This document shows positions 1-11,837 of a stretch of DNA of 64,000 nucleotides, one piece after another. Numbering within the stretch: position 1 is the stretch's first letter; the number at the start of each line of letters is the position of its first letter. The notes beneath the pieces are model-generated. The model was not told where the DNA came from, did not search any database, and saw only the letters and a list, made by a program, of their open reading frames with translations. The stretch comes from Leptodactylus fallax (lineage: Eukaryota > Chordata > Amphibia > Anura > Leptodactylidae): contig CAMRHE010000357.1 of NCBI GenBank assembly GCA_947044405.1, positions 1,039,501 through 1,103,500 of the forward strand, given 5' to 3'. The position numbers and the translations under genes were made by a program.

Positions 1-912
1 GATTCTGTTCATTTAAGACAGCAGCCATTGTAATTGTGACATGATGCTGGAGAGACACCCCCCCCCCCCTTTTATGTCAGCCTGCCTGTTCTGCAGACAG
101 AGTGTGAGCAGAGAAGCAGGAAGTGACGAGACAGAGAGCAGCAGCCATCTTGGCAAGAGAGAAGACAGGTGTCTGTGCTGTATTGAACTGGTGTGGAGAT
201 TTTTCTGTACAGCTAAGCTGTATCTTGGTCCAGAGACAACCAGAGTGTAAAGAGACAACAGGACTAGTGAGTCTACGTGAAAGGAACTGTGCTCAGTGGC
301 TGATCAGTGAGACTGACATTGTGACTGTGTATATGGATACCACAGATAGAGACTCGCAGTGCTGTTGACGTACTGGACAGTAACTGCTAAATCCCGGCTT
401 ACATCCCAGCTCAGTGTATGGATTCTGCAGGACTGTCAGTGTGCTGAATGGAATCTGCTTTTGGATTACATTGCATTCATTTGGTTTCCCTGTTAAAGAG
501 GACTTCATTTCTCCCAAGATCCTGATAACCGTGAGGAGAGGACGCTTCACTATAAAAGAAAGGACCGACTTTGGGCCCCACCGCGCGCTTGTAAGCGGTC
601 CATCTGGACCACTGGGGAAAAGGGGGTGCAACCAAATGTGAAGTCAGGGTCAGTTAGGGATAGTTTTGAGTATATTGTTCATTCAGTGTCCATACTGCAG
701 AAGTGGACAGAGTAAAAGTAGAAACCATTGCAGAATTTGCCTTGAAATTATTCATGCTATATTGTATATTTTGCTTGTCTTTATCCCTGTCATTTTACCT
801 TTAACTAGCCTTTATTAATTTATAGTAAATATATATTTTTTTCTTGAACTACCGCGTGTGCGTTCATTTCTGGTTGCGGAGTCCAAACCACCTGCCTTGC
901 TCTCGGTTCACA
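1..912 (+). mobile_element. Ty3/gypsy LTR, unit A (5' edge cut by window)
   Basis: This is the 3' LTR of a gypsy-type retrotransposon. It aligns base for base, as far as I can see, with 8562-9473 and closely with the LTR at 16078-17063. About 72 bases of the LTR start lie outside the window. It ends in CA at 911-912, directly next to Penelope-like coding sequence, with no primer binding site after it, so it is a 3' LTR followed by genomic flank. A TATA box sits at 551-558. The short reading frames inside it have no coding features. Confidence 0.85.
551..558 (+). promoter_or_regulatory. TATA box of LTR, unit A
   Basis: TATAAAAG in the middle of the LTR, as expected for the U3 promoter of a gypsy element. 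The same box occurs at 9112 and 16700 in the other two LTRs. Confidence 0.6.
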
Positions 913-1490
913 ATATATTTCTGTAAAGTGAACTAACGTCTAGGGTCCCCCATCTATACATATTCTTCCATGGGATCTGTAAGGTTGTTTTAATTAAGTC
1001 TGCAGAATCTTTGATTTATGAAGGGAGTTGAACAACATATTTCTGTAATATGGTGTCCGCATATTGGGAAAGATTCCTAGCTAGCGAGTGTATTCCTGAT
1101 ATTATTGGTCTACCTGGTGGATTGTATTGATCCTTATGGATCTTGGGTAAATGATAGAAGGGTTATTAACTGTCAGGAATCCTTTTTCATTTTTATCAAG
1201 AACTCTGTTAGTAAAGGCTTCCTGTATGAGATGCTCATATTTTGATTGATGTGTTATAGTTGGGTTTGTGGAGAGGGTTTGGTAGTAGGATGTGTCAGAT
1301 AAAATTCTAAGGGCTTCATTGATATAGGTGTCCCTATTCTATATCACAATTCTCCCACCTTTATCTGCACTCCGAATGATTAGTATTTTTCTTGAGTGAT
1401 TTGAGAACTTTTAGTTCACTGTGATGAAGGTTCTTTGAATTAATTGGAGGTATGCATCTGAGATCTGTTGCTACAAGAGAATAAAAGGTT
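913..1490 (-). pseudogene. Penelope-like RT fragment, unit A
   Basis: Read on the minus strand across several frame changes, this stretch gives the N-terminal half of a Penelope-like reverse transcriptase. I see SADKGGRIVI near 1345-1375, an INEALRILSD block near 1290-1320, a GRPIISG-type block near 1095-1117, and DVSSLYRN at 914-940. Penelope-like elements encode RT plus a GIY-YIG endonuclease; the endonuclease part is absent because the LTR begins exactly after the DVSSLYRN motif. At least one stop follows the first motif and there are frame shifts, so it is dead. The family call rests on motif order recognised by eye. DIRS or another RT clade is less likely because of the ADKGG and PPGRPI-like motifs. 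Confidence 0.6.
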
Positions 1491-1674
1491 TCAATGTTGC
1501 TACCCCTGACAGATAGTCTGTAACTACTAACACAAGCACACTGCCACCAGATAGGGAATCCCCGCTACCCGGGAACCTCCATGTGTGCAGCGTCAGAGAT
1601 TTTCCACTGCGCATGCGCGAATCATCGTAGCACGGAGAATCCCCTTCCTCCGCTACGCTCAGTAATCCCATAGA
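1491..1674. other. Non-coding flank between Penelope fragment and Tc1
   Basis: No gene seen. It is repeated in units B and C. It probably belongs to the upstream part of the Penelope-like element that the Tc1 entered. Confidence 0.4.
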
Positions 1675-1676
1675 TA

Positions 1677-3275
1677 CAGTGGGGAAAAAAAGTATTTAGT
1701 CAGCCACCAATTGTGCAAGTTCTCCCACTTAAAAAGATGAGAGAGGCCTGTAATAGACATCATAGGTAGACCTCAACTATGAGAGACAAAATGAGAAAAC
1801 ATATCTAGAAAATAACATTGTCTGATTTTTAAAGAATTTATTTTCAAATTATAGTGGAAAATAAGTATTTGGTCAATAACAAAAGTTCATCTCAATACTT
1901 TGTTATATATCCTTTGTTGGCAATGACAGAGGTCAAACGTTTTCTGTAAGTCTTCACAAGGTTGGCACACACTGTTGCTGATATGTGGGCCCATTTCACC
2001 ATGCAGATCTCCTCTAGAGCAGTGACATTTTGGGACTGTCTCTGGGCAACACGAACTTTCAACTCCCTCCAAAGGTTTTCTATGGGGTTGAGATCTGGAG
2101 ACTGGTTAGGCCACTCCAGGACCTTGAAATGCTTCTTACGAAGTCACTCCTTCGTTGCCCTGGCGGTGTGCTTGGGATTATTGTCATGCTGAAATACCCA
2201 ACCACATTTCATCTTCAAAGCCCTTGCTGATGGAAGGAGGTTTGCACTCAAAATCTCACGATACATGGCCCCATTCATTCTTTCATGTACACGGATCAGT
2301 CGTCCTGGTCCCTTTGTAGAGAAACAGCCCCAAAGCATGATGTTGCCACCCCCATGCTTCACAGTAGGTATGTTGTTCTTTGGATGCAACTCAGCATTCA
2401 CACTCCTCCAAACATGACAAGTTGTGTTTCTACCAAACAGTTCTACTTTGGTTTCATCTGACCATGACATTCTTCCAATACTCTTCTGGAACATCCAGAT
2501 GCTCTCTAGCAAACTTCAGATGGGCCCGGATATGTACTTGCTTAAGCAGGGGGACACGTCTGGCACTGCAGGATCTGAGTCCCTGGCGGCGTAGTATGTT
2601 ACTGACGGTAGCCTTTGTTACGTTAGTCCCAGCTTTCTGCAGATCATTCACTAGGTCCCCCTGTGTGGTTCTGGGATTTTTGCTCACCGTTCTTGTGATC
2701 ATTTTGACCCCACGGGGTGAGATCTTGCATGGAGCCCCTGATCGAGGGAGATTATCAGTGGTCTTGTATGTCTTCCATTTTCTAATTATTGCTACCACAG
2801 TTGATTTATTCACACCAAGCTGCTTTCCTATTGCAGATTCAGTCTTCCCAACCTGGTGCAGGTCTACAATTTTGTTTCTGGTGTCCTTCCACAGCTCTTT
2901 GGTCTTCACCATAGTGGAGTTTGGAGTGTGACTGTTTGAGGTTGTGGACAGGTGTCTTTTATACTGATAACAATGTCAAACAGGTGCCATTACTACAGGT
3001 AATGAGTGGAGGACAGAGGAGCCTCTTAAAGAAGTTACAGGTCTGTGAGAGCCAGAAATCTTGCTTGTTTGTAGGTAACCAAATACTTATTTTCCACCAT
3101 CATTTGCAAATAAATTCTTTAAAAATCAGACAATGTGATTTTCTGGATTTGTTTTCTCATTTTGTCTCTCATAGTTGAGGTCTACCTATGAAGTCAATTA
3201 CAGGCCTCTCTCATCTTTTTAAGTGCGAGAACTTGCACAATTGGTGGCTGACTAAATACTTTTTTTTCCCCGCTG
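1677..3275 (-). mobile_element. Tc1-like DNA transposon, unit A
   Basis: A full-length Tc1 element of about 1.6 kb. It has TA duplications at 1675-1676 and 3276-3277, and ends CAGTGGGG and CCCCGCTG. Inverted repeats of roughly 200 bp include a block near AAGTATTTAGTCAGCCACCA at both ends. Its transposase pseudogene is on the minus strand. Closely matching Tc1 families are widespread in fish and amphibians. It sits in the flank of the gypsy LTR and is repeated at the same place in units B and C, so it was present before the duplication. Confidence 0.93.
1892..2912 (-). pseudogene. Tc1 transposase pseudogene, unit A
   Basis: This encoded the DDE transposase that cuts and pastes the element at TA sites. 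The N-terminal 152 residues (2912 to 2454) hold the paired helix-turn-helix DNA-binding region, starting MVKTKELW. A 2-bp deletion next to the first catalytic aspartate, near 2470, shifts the frame. The catalytic part continues in another frame from about 2512, with [10 protein letters not shown] (first D), [10 protein letters not shown] (second D) and, beyond a TGA at 2144-2146 that replaces a tryptophan codon, NPIENLW (the E). It ends at 1892-1894 after a GYITKY-like tail. All three catalytic residues are still legible. Units B and C carry the same two lesions, so it was dead before the duplication. Confidence 0.93.
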
Positions 3276-3277
3276 TA

Positions 3278-3988
3278 TAAGAGAGAGCGCCCGCGAGCGC
3301 TGCTCATACAAAACAGATCCTCTGAACAATCTACAAGACTGGTAAGCTTATGAAACTAACCCTAAAGGGAGATTACTCTTATTCACATATACTGTTTCAC
3401 AGTGTCTGGTATATGCCTTAGCACAATTACTAGAAGCTTTAAAGAAAACTGACACCTATCATTTATCCTCACCTAGAAGCTTTATAGACAACTGATACCT
3501 ATCATTTATCCTCACCTATTCCCATTATCTCTCCTTCATCTCTGTATATTCTCATCACCATAACAGAATGACATTTATAAATGATCTATGGACAATAAAC
3601 ATTATGTATTCCCACCTCTAAACATAATAAGGACATATGTTAACCACCTGTATATTTCAGTTATGAATGTACTAAATCAATATGATTATGTCAGTCCTTT
3701 GATAAACCTTCCCCATTGTTTTAAAAAAAAAAAAACTTAGCAGCTGCACTTTTAAATAATGTTTAGCTAAAGATCCCGTATTAATATTTTGACTACTTAT
3801 CTCTACACTATTCATCATAAGTTTATTTTCATTCATGTTTTGGAGATTTATCCATATAGAGGTGTCCAACAATGCAACACATGTTGATAGTCATCAAGCT
3901 GACAAGCTGTTCTTCTATTGACATACATTTGTATTACTATATCAAAAAAAATTTTTTTTTTTTGCCTTTTGATTTTATTATGTATTTT
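3278..3988. other. AT-rich non-coding flank, unit A
   Basis: No gene seen. It contains a short direct repeat around TATCATTTATCCTCACCT at about 3460 and 3500, and poly-A and poly-T runs near 3721 and 3950. It is repeated in units B (11838-12550) and C (20020-20731). Confidence 0.5.
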
Positions 3989-3992
3989 TTAA

Positions 3993-4617
3993 CTGCTTCC
4001 GTACCGCCCATAGACTATATACGTCCAGAAAAGATTCAGCAACTGCACAAAATCGTGCAGCTGCTGAAAAGGGGAGCCAGCTGTAACTTCAGCCAGAGCT
4101 CCCAGAGAGAAGGCAGGGAAGGTTTATTACCTTCCCTGCCTTCCCAATCGTTGTGTATCCGTCGGAATCAGCGTCTGTTAGAGCTGCTGGGTCCTACAGG
4201 ACCCAGATCAGCTCTATAGTTATGTGAAAGCAACATGCAGGAGGCTGCATTCCTCCTGCAACTGGGGCTAAATGTACCAGCCCCAGTTACAGGGAAAATC
4301 ATCCTCCCGAAAAAAAAAAAGAAAGTCATCAGATGTCCCCAAAGGTCTATTATGACCTTATGAGGACACAATGTTAAAAAAAAAAAAAAAAAAGTATAGA
4401 AAAGTAAAAGAAATGTAAATAAAATAATTAAAAAAATAAATAAAATAATACGCCAATAAAACGCCCTTATTACAGGTTATAGCCCCACCCCCGATGACAC
4501 CATAAAAAATAAAAATTACCGTAACGGAGAGGAAAAACTATTTTATAACGTTTTTTAGTAGCACTTTGTTTTATTAAATAAAAAAAATGAAAAGTGAAAA
4601 ACAGACCCGTTTTCCCT
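3993..4617 (+). mobile_element. Left part of TTAA-flanked miniature element, unit A
   Basis: It begins CTGCTTCCGTACC right after TTAA at 3989-3992. The matching right end, GGTATGGAAGTGG followed by TTAA, is found only in unit C (22781-22797). TTAA duplications fit piggyBac-type mobilisation, which is an inference since no transposase is present. The interior is a chain of hairpins (4030-4290), then AT-rich DNA. The element is cut at 4617 and fused to gypsy pol. Confidence 0.65.
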
Positions 4618-7600
4618 GGATGAATGTCCGGGTATGTGGCCAAGATCTAGGTAGGAAAGGCATTGTGGTGGTACAGGAGTCACATGAAGTAAAGGTCCCT
4701 GTCATTTTGGGGATGAATGTGTTAAAAGAATTAGATCAGATCCTCTTTGAAAAGAAAGGTCACGGTTATTGGAAAGAAACAACCACCCATCGGCCTACTC
4801 AAACAGCTTTCCAGCGGCTGATCCGGACGTGTGGCTTACAGAAAAGTTCGGATGCACAGCGTCCTCTGGCTCGAATTTCAGACCCTTTGCATACAAAAGT
4901 TACACTGCCACCCAGTCGGGAGACGATAGTGTCCATGCCCGTAGGCACCTGTCGGAAACTAGAGGGCATAGCTGTGTTGGTAGAACCACTGCAGGCAGCT
5001 GAAGGGGGTGTTGATCCGCTAGTGGCCCGTTCCTTGGCAATAGTTCGCAATGGAAGAGTACCACTTTGATGTGTAAACACTCAGGACCAGAGTGTGGACC
5101 TGACCCCAGGGAGACTGCTGGCTAACATCTATGTGACTCCGGAGGAAGTAAGGAAAGTAACTCCAATGCAGCTGAAGCCGTCTGAAAGGGATGAGTGGAC
5201 CGTAACTGTGTCCATGGGAGAAGATAAGGAACCCACCTCTGAATGGAATGGCCGTGCAATTCGAGAACAGATGAAGATGGATGCAAGTTCATGTTCTCTG
5301 GAATGGGTGCAGAAGGTAGATGAGCTGTTGTGGGAGAACCGAGCCACCTTTGCACGGTATGCTGAAGATTTTGGATGTACCACAGGGATCTACCATGAGA
5401 TTCCCACAGGAGACACCCCTCCAATTAGAGAGCGCTACCGACAAATTCCTCCACAGTTGTATCAGGAAGTGAAAGAATTGTTAGCTAAGATGCTACAGGG
5501 TGGGATCATCCAAGAAAGCCAGAGTCCCTGGGCGGCTCCCGTGGTGTTAGTGAGAGAAAAAAGATGGGTCCATCCGATTTTGCGTAGACTATCGGAAGTT
5601 AAACGCTTGCACCGTACGAGATTCCTACCCCTTGCCACGGATTGAGGAGTCCCTCTCAGCGCTAGGGAGAGCCCGGTACTTCTCCTCGCTAGATCTAGCT
5701 AGTGGGTATTGGCAGGTGCCGATGGCCACAAAAGACAAGGAGAAGACGGCATTCATCTTGCCCATGGGACTATACGAATTTAACCGGATGCCCTTCGGGT
5801 TGACAAATGCACCCGGAACGTTTCAGCGGTTGATGGAGAAATGTCTCGGTGACTTCAACTTTGAGTTCACTCTCATCTACTTGGATGACATTATAGTGTA
5901 TTCTGCGACCTTTGAAGACCATCTCCACCAGTTGGGGCAAGTATTTCGAAGATTGCGGGAACATGGGCTCAAATTGAAACCCAGTAAATGTCGGTTGTTC
6001 CAATCTGAAATTGATTACTTGGGTCACCGCGTATCAGGAGAAGGGGTGAGACCATCAAGAGACAAGATAGCGGCTGTACAAGATTGGCCGATACCGACTA
6101 CCCTGCGAGAAGTGAGGGCGTTCCTTGGAGTAGCCGGTTACTATCGACGGTTTATTAAGGATTTCGCCAAGGTAGCAGCACCACTTAATGCTCTCCTACG
6201 AGGCACATCCGGTGGTCCAAAGAACCGGTCCGTGAAGTGGGGACCTGAACAGGAACAAGCCTTCCAGGCATTGAAGGATGCACTGACAACAGCCCCAATC
6301 TTGGCATATGCTGATTACCACTTGCCGTTCCAGCTATATACAGATGCAAGCCTGTATGGTCTTGGAGCAGTGCTTTCCCAGCTTCAGGATGGCCAGGAGA
6401 GCGTCATAGCGTACGGCAGACGGTCTTTGAGAGATTCTGAAAGAAACCCCCGAGAATTATAGTTCATTTAAGTTGGAGCTGTTGGCACTGGTATGGGCCA
6501 TGACCGAGAAATTCTCAGAATATTTGACCGGTGCTGAAGTTTTAGTACTGACTGACAACAACCCACTAGCTCACCTGGAAAATGCCAAGCTCGGGGCGTT
6601 AGAGCAGAGGTGGATAGCCCGAATGTCTAAGTTCAATTACCGCATTAAGTATCGGTCCAAGACAGAGAACCAGAATGCTGACGGACTTTCTAGTGTAACT
6701 GCCCAGACCCCCGCAGAAGACGTGGATCATGAGTTGGAGCATGTGGAGGTGCCCGACTTCAGCAGATTTTCACAGGCCTTGGCCGCCGCTAATCAGTTTG
6801 AGATGGAGGGGACTGAAATGGCTCCTTTCTTTGGTCCCTCACGACAGGAATGGGCACAGATACAACAGACCCATGAGGGGCTGGCGCAGATGATCAATTG
6901 TGTTGAGAAAGGCCAGAAGCCCTGTAGAGAGGAAAGAGAACGACTGACACGTGAGATATTATCTGTTCTGAGTCAGTGGGAAAAGCTGGAGATGAAAAAT
7001 GGAGTGCTATGCCGAAAGGTCTATTTACCTTCTGAGATCGACATTCGATACCAAATTGTGGTGCCTAGTGAACTGGCTCGCTCGTTGGCAGTTGAGGCTC
7101 ATAATAAGAATGGACATTTTGGTCATGAGAAGACCTTTCGTTGGTTTCAGCGACTAATTTACTGCCCTGGTCTTCGTCAAATGGTCGAAGAAGTATGCCG
7201 CAGCTGTCGAACTTGTGAGATCCATAAGACAATAGAACAGAGAGCTCCCCTGCAAACCATCGTGACCCAGGAACCTTTAGAAATCGTCATGATAGACTAT
7301 CTAATGGTGGGCCCATCCAATAGCGGACACCAGTATTGCCTCGTAATGGTGGATCACTTCACCAAATTTGCGGTGGTAACCGCCACCAAGGACCAGACAG
7401 CTGAGTCAGCAGTTCGTGCTCTGTGACAAGATTTCATTCGAGTATATGGGTGCCCCCAACGCATCCACTCCGACCAGGGCGCCTGCTTTGAGGGACACGT
7501 AATGAAAGAAGTTCAACGTATCTACGGGATAAAGAAGTCGCACACGACTCCATACCACCCTCAGGGAAATGGGGCCTGTGAAAGATTCAACAGAACTCTG

Positions 7601-8425
7601 CTACAGATGCTGCGGACTCTGGAGAAAGACAAGAAGTTACAGTGGCCTCAGTTCTTGTCTGAAATGGTGTGGGCCTATAACAATCAGGTCCATTCTACAA
7701 CAGGGTACTCTCCTTATACACTTCTCTTTGGACGGTCTGGGCGAAGTATAGGAGAATTACAGTTGAATGATGTGGATGGGTTCCCTCCGAGGGATCCAAC
7801 CTCTTGGGTGCGGGCGCACCGGCAGAGACTTGAGACGATCCATCGATTGGTGCGGCAGCGCCTGCAAGAACATCCCCATCCTGATAAGACCCCAGTGCAA
7901 GAAGCACCATTGCAACCGGGCGACCTGGTGCTAGTTCGTGTCAAGAAACCCCAAGGGAAATTGGAAAGCAGATGGGAGGCTTTGCCGTATCATGTTGTTG
8001 GCCGCAAGTATGCGAATGGGCCAGTGTACCAGGTCCAGAAAGAAGGAACTGATTGTGTTCGAGTACTTCACCGAAATATGTTGCGCCTGTGTCATTTTGA
8101 AGGGACAAATCATGATGGGCCTGTCAATGTGAATGAGCTCCCACAGTCAGAGAATGGAGGTGCGGAATGGGCCTCCGACGAGGAGGATGATTGTTGGCCA
8201 ATCCCTGCTCCTGGGGATGTTCCACCTGTGACTACTGTATCTCCGGCCTGTGCCCCCTCTGGTGCGGAATCCGCTGGTCCTTCTCAGCCCATAGCTGCAG
8301 CACCCCATAATATACCATCGGTCCTCAGACGGACCACTAGGCCAAATGCTTGTATTCCCCCTGTTCGGTATGCGCAGGATGAGTTTGGCCTGCCATACAT
8401 CGGTATACTACCACCCTGTGCATAA
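4618..8425 (+). pseudogene. Ty3/gypsy pol pseudogene (PR-RT-RNaseH-IN), unit B
   Basis: The order protease, reverse transcriptase, RNase H, integrase marks it as Ty3/gypsy. The front is lost: sequence begins inside the protease, whose C-terminal VILGMNVL block lies near 4697-4723. RT carries YLDD at 5878-5889. RNase H begins with a TDAS motif near 6340. Integrase has an HHCC zinc region (7100-7225), catalytic D in IDY near 7290, D in SDQGA near 7470, and E in GACERF near 7575. It is dead: TGA at 5067-5069, a +1 slip in an A run near 5560, a +1 slip in a C run near 6445, and TGA at 7424-7426 in place of tryptophan. Its own stop is TAA at 8423-8425. No gag and no 5' LTR belong to it here, because 4617/4618 is a duplication joint. 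Confidence 0.93.
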
Positions 8426-8473
8426 AAGTACAACCCTCTGGATATACAGTCATAGGCAGGGACTGCCAATCTT

Positions 8474-8486
8474 AAAGTGGGGTGGA
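8474..8486 (+). promoter_or_regulatory. Polypurine tract before LTR, unit B
   Basis: AAAGTGGGGTGGA lies just upstream of the LTR start at 8490, where plus-strand DNA synthesis of an LTR retrotransposon is primed. Confidence 0.6.
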
Positions 8487-8489
8487 ATA

Positions 8490-9473
8490 TGTAAGAGACA
8501 GCCAATGTTGTCCTAAGCTTCATTTGTCTGTATAAACTGTTAATGCTGAATGTGTTTCTGTGATTCTGTTCATTTAAGACAGCAGCCATTGTAATTGTGA
8601 CATGATGCTGGAGAGACACCCCCCCCCCCCTTTTATGTCAGCCTGCCTGTTCTGCAGACAGAGTGTGAGCAGAGAAGCAGGAAGTGACGAGACAGAGAGC
8701 AGCAGCCATCTTGGCAAGAGAGAAGACAGGTGTCTGTGCTGTATTGAACTGGTGTGGAGATTTTTCTGTACAGCTAAGCTGTATCTTGGTCCAGAGACAA
8801 CCAGAGTGTAAAGAGACAACAGGACTAGTGAGTCTACGTGAAAGGAACTGTGCTCAGTGGCTGATCAGTGAGACTGACATTGTGACTGTGTATATGGATA
8901 CCACAGATAGAGACTCGCAGTGCTGTTGACGTACTGGACAGTAACTGCTAAATCCCGGCTTACATCCCAGCTCAGTGTATGGATTCTGCAGGACTGTCAG
9001 TGTGCTGAATGGAATCTGCTTTTGGATTACATTGCATTCATTTGGTTTCCCTGTTAAAGAGGACTTCATTTCTCCCAAGATCCTGATAACCGTGAGGAGA
9101 GGACGCTTCACTATAAAAGAAAGGACCGACTTTGGGCCCCACCGCGCGCTTGTAAGCGGTCCATCTGGACCACTGGGGAAAAGGGGGTGCAACCAAATGT
9201 GAAGTCAGGGTCAGTTAGGGATAGTTTTGAGTATATTGTTCATTCAGTGTCCATACTGCAGAAGTGGACAGAGTAAAAGTAGAAACCATTGCAGAATTTG
9301 CCTTGAAATTATTCATGCTATATTGTATATTTTGCTTGTCTTTATCCCTGTCATTTTACCTTTAACTAGCCTTTATTAATTTATAGTAAATATATATTTT
9401 TTTCTTGAACTACCGCGTGTGCGTTCATTTCTGGTTGCGGAGTCCAAACCACCTGCCTTGCTCTCGGTTCACA
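8490..9473 (+). mobile_element. Complete gypsy 3' LTR, unit B
   Basis: 984 bp, beginning TGTAAGAGAC and ending GGTTCACA. The start is set by the polypurine tract; the end is set by the switch to Penelope-like coding sequence at 9474. TATA box at 9112-9119. I see no difference from 1-912 over the shared 912 bases. Confidence 0.9.
9112..9119 (+). promoter_or_regulatory. TATA box of LTR, unit B
   Basis: TATAAAAG at the same LTR position as 551-558. Confidence 0.6.
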
Positions 9474-10051
9474 ATATATTTCTGTAAAGTGAACTAACGT
9501 CTAGGGTCCCCCATCTATACATATTCTTCCATGGGATCTGTAAGGTTGTTTTAATTAAGTCTGCAGAATCTTTGATTTATGAAGGGAGTTGAACAACATA
9601 TTTCTGTAATATGGTGTCCGCATATTGGGAAAGATTCCTATCTAGCGAGTGTATTCCTGATATTATTGGTCTACCTGGTGGATTGTATTGATCCTTATGG
9701 ATCTTGGGTAAATGATAGAAGGGTTATTAACTGTCAGGAATCCTTTTTCATTTTTATCAAGAACTCTGTTAGTAAAGGCTTCCTGTATGAGATGCTCATA
9801 TTTTGATTGATGTGTTATAGTTGGGTTTGTGGAGAGGGTTTGGTAGTAGGATGTGTCAGATAAAATTCTAAGGGCTTCATTGATATAGGTGTCCCTATTC
9901 TATATCACAATTCTCCCACCTTTATCTGCACTCCGAATGATTAGTATTTTTCTTGAGTGATTTGAGAACTTTTAGTTCACTGTGATGAAGGTTCTTTGAA
10001 TTAATTGGAGGTATGCATCTGAGATCTGTTGCTACAAGAGAATAAAAGGTT
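9474..10051 (-). pseudogene. Penelope-like RT fragment, unit B
   Basis: Same fragment as 913-1490, with the same frame breaks and the same abrupt end at the LTR. A G to T change at about 9640 distinguishes it from unit A. The interval 10052-10235 is the same non-coding flank as in unit A. Confidence 0.6.
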
Positions 10052-10237
10052 TCAATGTTGCTACCCCTGACAGATAGTCTGTAACTACTAACGCAAGCAC
10101 ACTGCCACCAGATAGGGAATCCCCGCTACCCGGGAACCTCCATGTGTGCAGCGTCAGAGATTTTCCACTGCGCATGCGCGAATCATCGTAGCACGGAGAA
10201 TCCCCTTCCTCCGCTACGCTCAGTAATCCCATAGATA

Positions 10238-11835
10238 CAGTGGGGAAAAAAAGTATTTAGTCAGCCACCAATTGTGCAAGTTCTCCCACTTAAAAAGATG
10301 AGAGAGGCCTGTAATAGACATCATAGGTAGACCTCAACTATGAGAGACAAAATGAGAAAACATATCTAGAAAATAACATTGTCTGATTTTTAAAGAATTT
10401 ATTTTCAAATTATAGTGGAAAATAAGTATTTGGTCAATAACAAAAGTTCATCTCAATACTTTGTTATATATCCTTTGTTGGCAATGACAGAGGTCAAACG
10501 TTTTCTGTAAGTCTTCACAAGGTTGGCACACACTGTTGCTGATATGTGGGCCCATTTCACCATGCAGATCTCCTCTAGAGCAGTGATATTTTGGGACTGT
10601 CGCTGGGCAACACGAACTTTCAACTCCCTCCAAAGGTTTTCTATGGGGTTGAGATCTGGAGACTGGTTAGGCCACTCCAGGACCTTGAAATGCTCCTTAC
10701 GAAGTCACTCCTTCGTTGCCCTGGCGGTGTGCTTGGGATTATTGTCATGCTGAAATACCCAACCACATTTCATCTTCAATGCCCTTGCTGATGGAAGGAG
10801 GTTTGCACTCAAAATCTCACGATACATGGCCCCATTCATTCTTTCATGTACACGGATCAGTCGTCCTGGTCCCTTTGTAGAGAAACAGCCCCAAAGCATG
10901 ATGTTGCCACCCCCATGCTTCACAGTAGGTATGTTGTTCTTTGGATGCAACTCAGCATTCACACTCCTCCAAACATGACAAGTTGTGTTTCTACCAAACA
11001 GTTCTACTTTGGTTTCATCTGACCATGACATTCTTCCAATACTCTTCTGGAACATCCAGATGCTCTCTAGCAAACTTCAGATGGGCCCGGATATGTACTT
11101 GCTTAAGCAGGGGGACACGTCTGGCACTGCAGGATCTGAGTCCCTGGCGGCGTAGTATGTTACTGACGGTAGCCTTTGTTACGTTAGTCCCAGCTTTCTG
11201 CAGATCATTCACTAGGTCCCCCTGTGTGGTTCTGGGATTTTTGCTCACCGTTCTTGTGATCATTTTGACCCCACGGGGTGAGATCTTGCATGGAGCCCCT
11301 GATCGAGGGAGATTATCAGTGGTCTTGTATGTCTTCCATTTGCAAATTATTGCTACCACAGTTGATTTATTCACACCAAGCTGCTTTCCTATTGCAGATT
11401 CAGTCTTCCCAACCTGGTGCAGGTCTACAATTTTGTTTCTGGTGTCCTTCCACAGCTCTTTGGTCTTCACCATAGTGGAGTTTGGAGTGTGACTGTTTGA
11501 GGTTGTGGACAGGTGTCTTTTATACTGATAACAATGTCAAACAGGTGCCATTACTACAGGTAATGAGTGGAGGACAGAGGAGCCTCTTAAAGAAGTTACA
11601 GGTCTGTGAGAGCCAGAAATCTTGCTTGTTTGTAGGTAACCAATTACTTATTTTCCACCATCATTTGCAAATAAATTCTTTAAAAATCAGACAATGTGAT
11701 TTTCTGGATTTGTTTTCTCATTTTGTCTCTCATAGTTGAGGTCTACCTATGAAGTCAATTACAGGCCTCTCTCATCTTTTTAAGTGCGAGAACTTGCACA
11801 ATTGGTGGCTGACTAAATACTTTTTTTCCCCGCTG
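10238..11835 (-). mobile_element. Tc1-like DNA transposon, unit B
   Basis: Duplicate of 1677-3275 with the same ends and TA duplications (10236-10237 and 11836-11837). It differs by scattered substitutions and one base in the terminal T run. Confidence 0.93.
10453..11473 (-). pseudogene. Tc1 transposase pseudogene, unit B
   Basis: Copy of the unit A transposase. It keeps the same 2-bp frameshift next to the first catalytic aspartate and the same TGA (at 10705-10707) between the second aspartate and the glutamate. A few substitutions are private, for example near 11340 where the HTH linker reads ICKWK instead of IRKWK. The shared lesions show the copies arose by duplication of the locus and not by separate transposition. 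Confidence 0.93.
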
Positions 11836-11837
11836 TA

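Noticed and set aside
13..641. Several 60-112 codon frames inside the LTR on both strands
   Set aside because: They lie in LTR regulatory sequence, recur identically only because the LTR is duplicated, and show no protein features.
2380..2931. 183-codon plus-strand frame, repeated at 10941 and 19122
   Set aside because: It is the antisense shadow of the Tc1 transposase, whose DDE motifs are on the minus strand.
1..4617. A single complete LTR retrotransposon with LTR at 1-912 as 5' LTR and LTR at 8490-9473 as 3' LTR
   Set aside because: After the first LTR comes Penelope-like coding sequence and a Tc1, with no primer binding site and no gag. The joint to pol at 4617/4618 recurs in the next unit, so the LTR is a 3' LTR of a duplicated unit.
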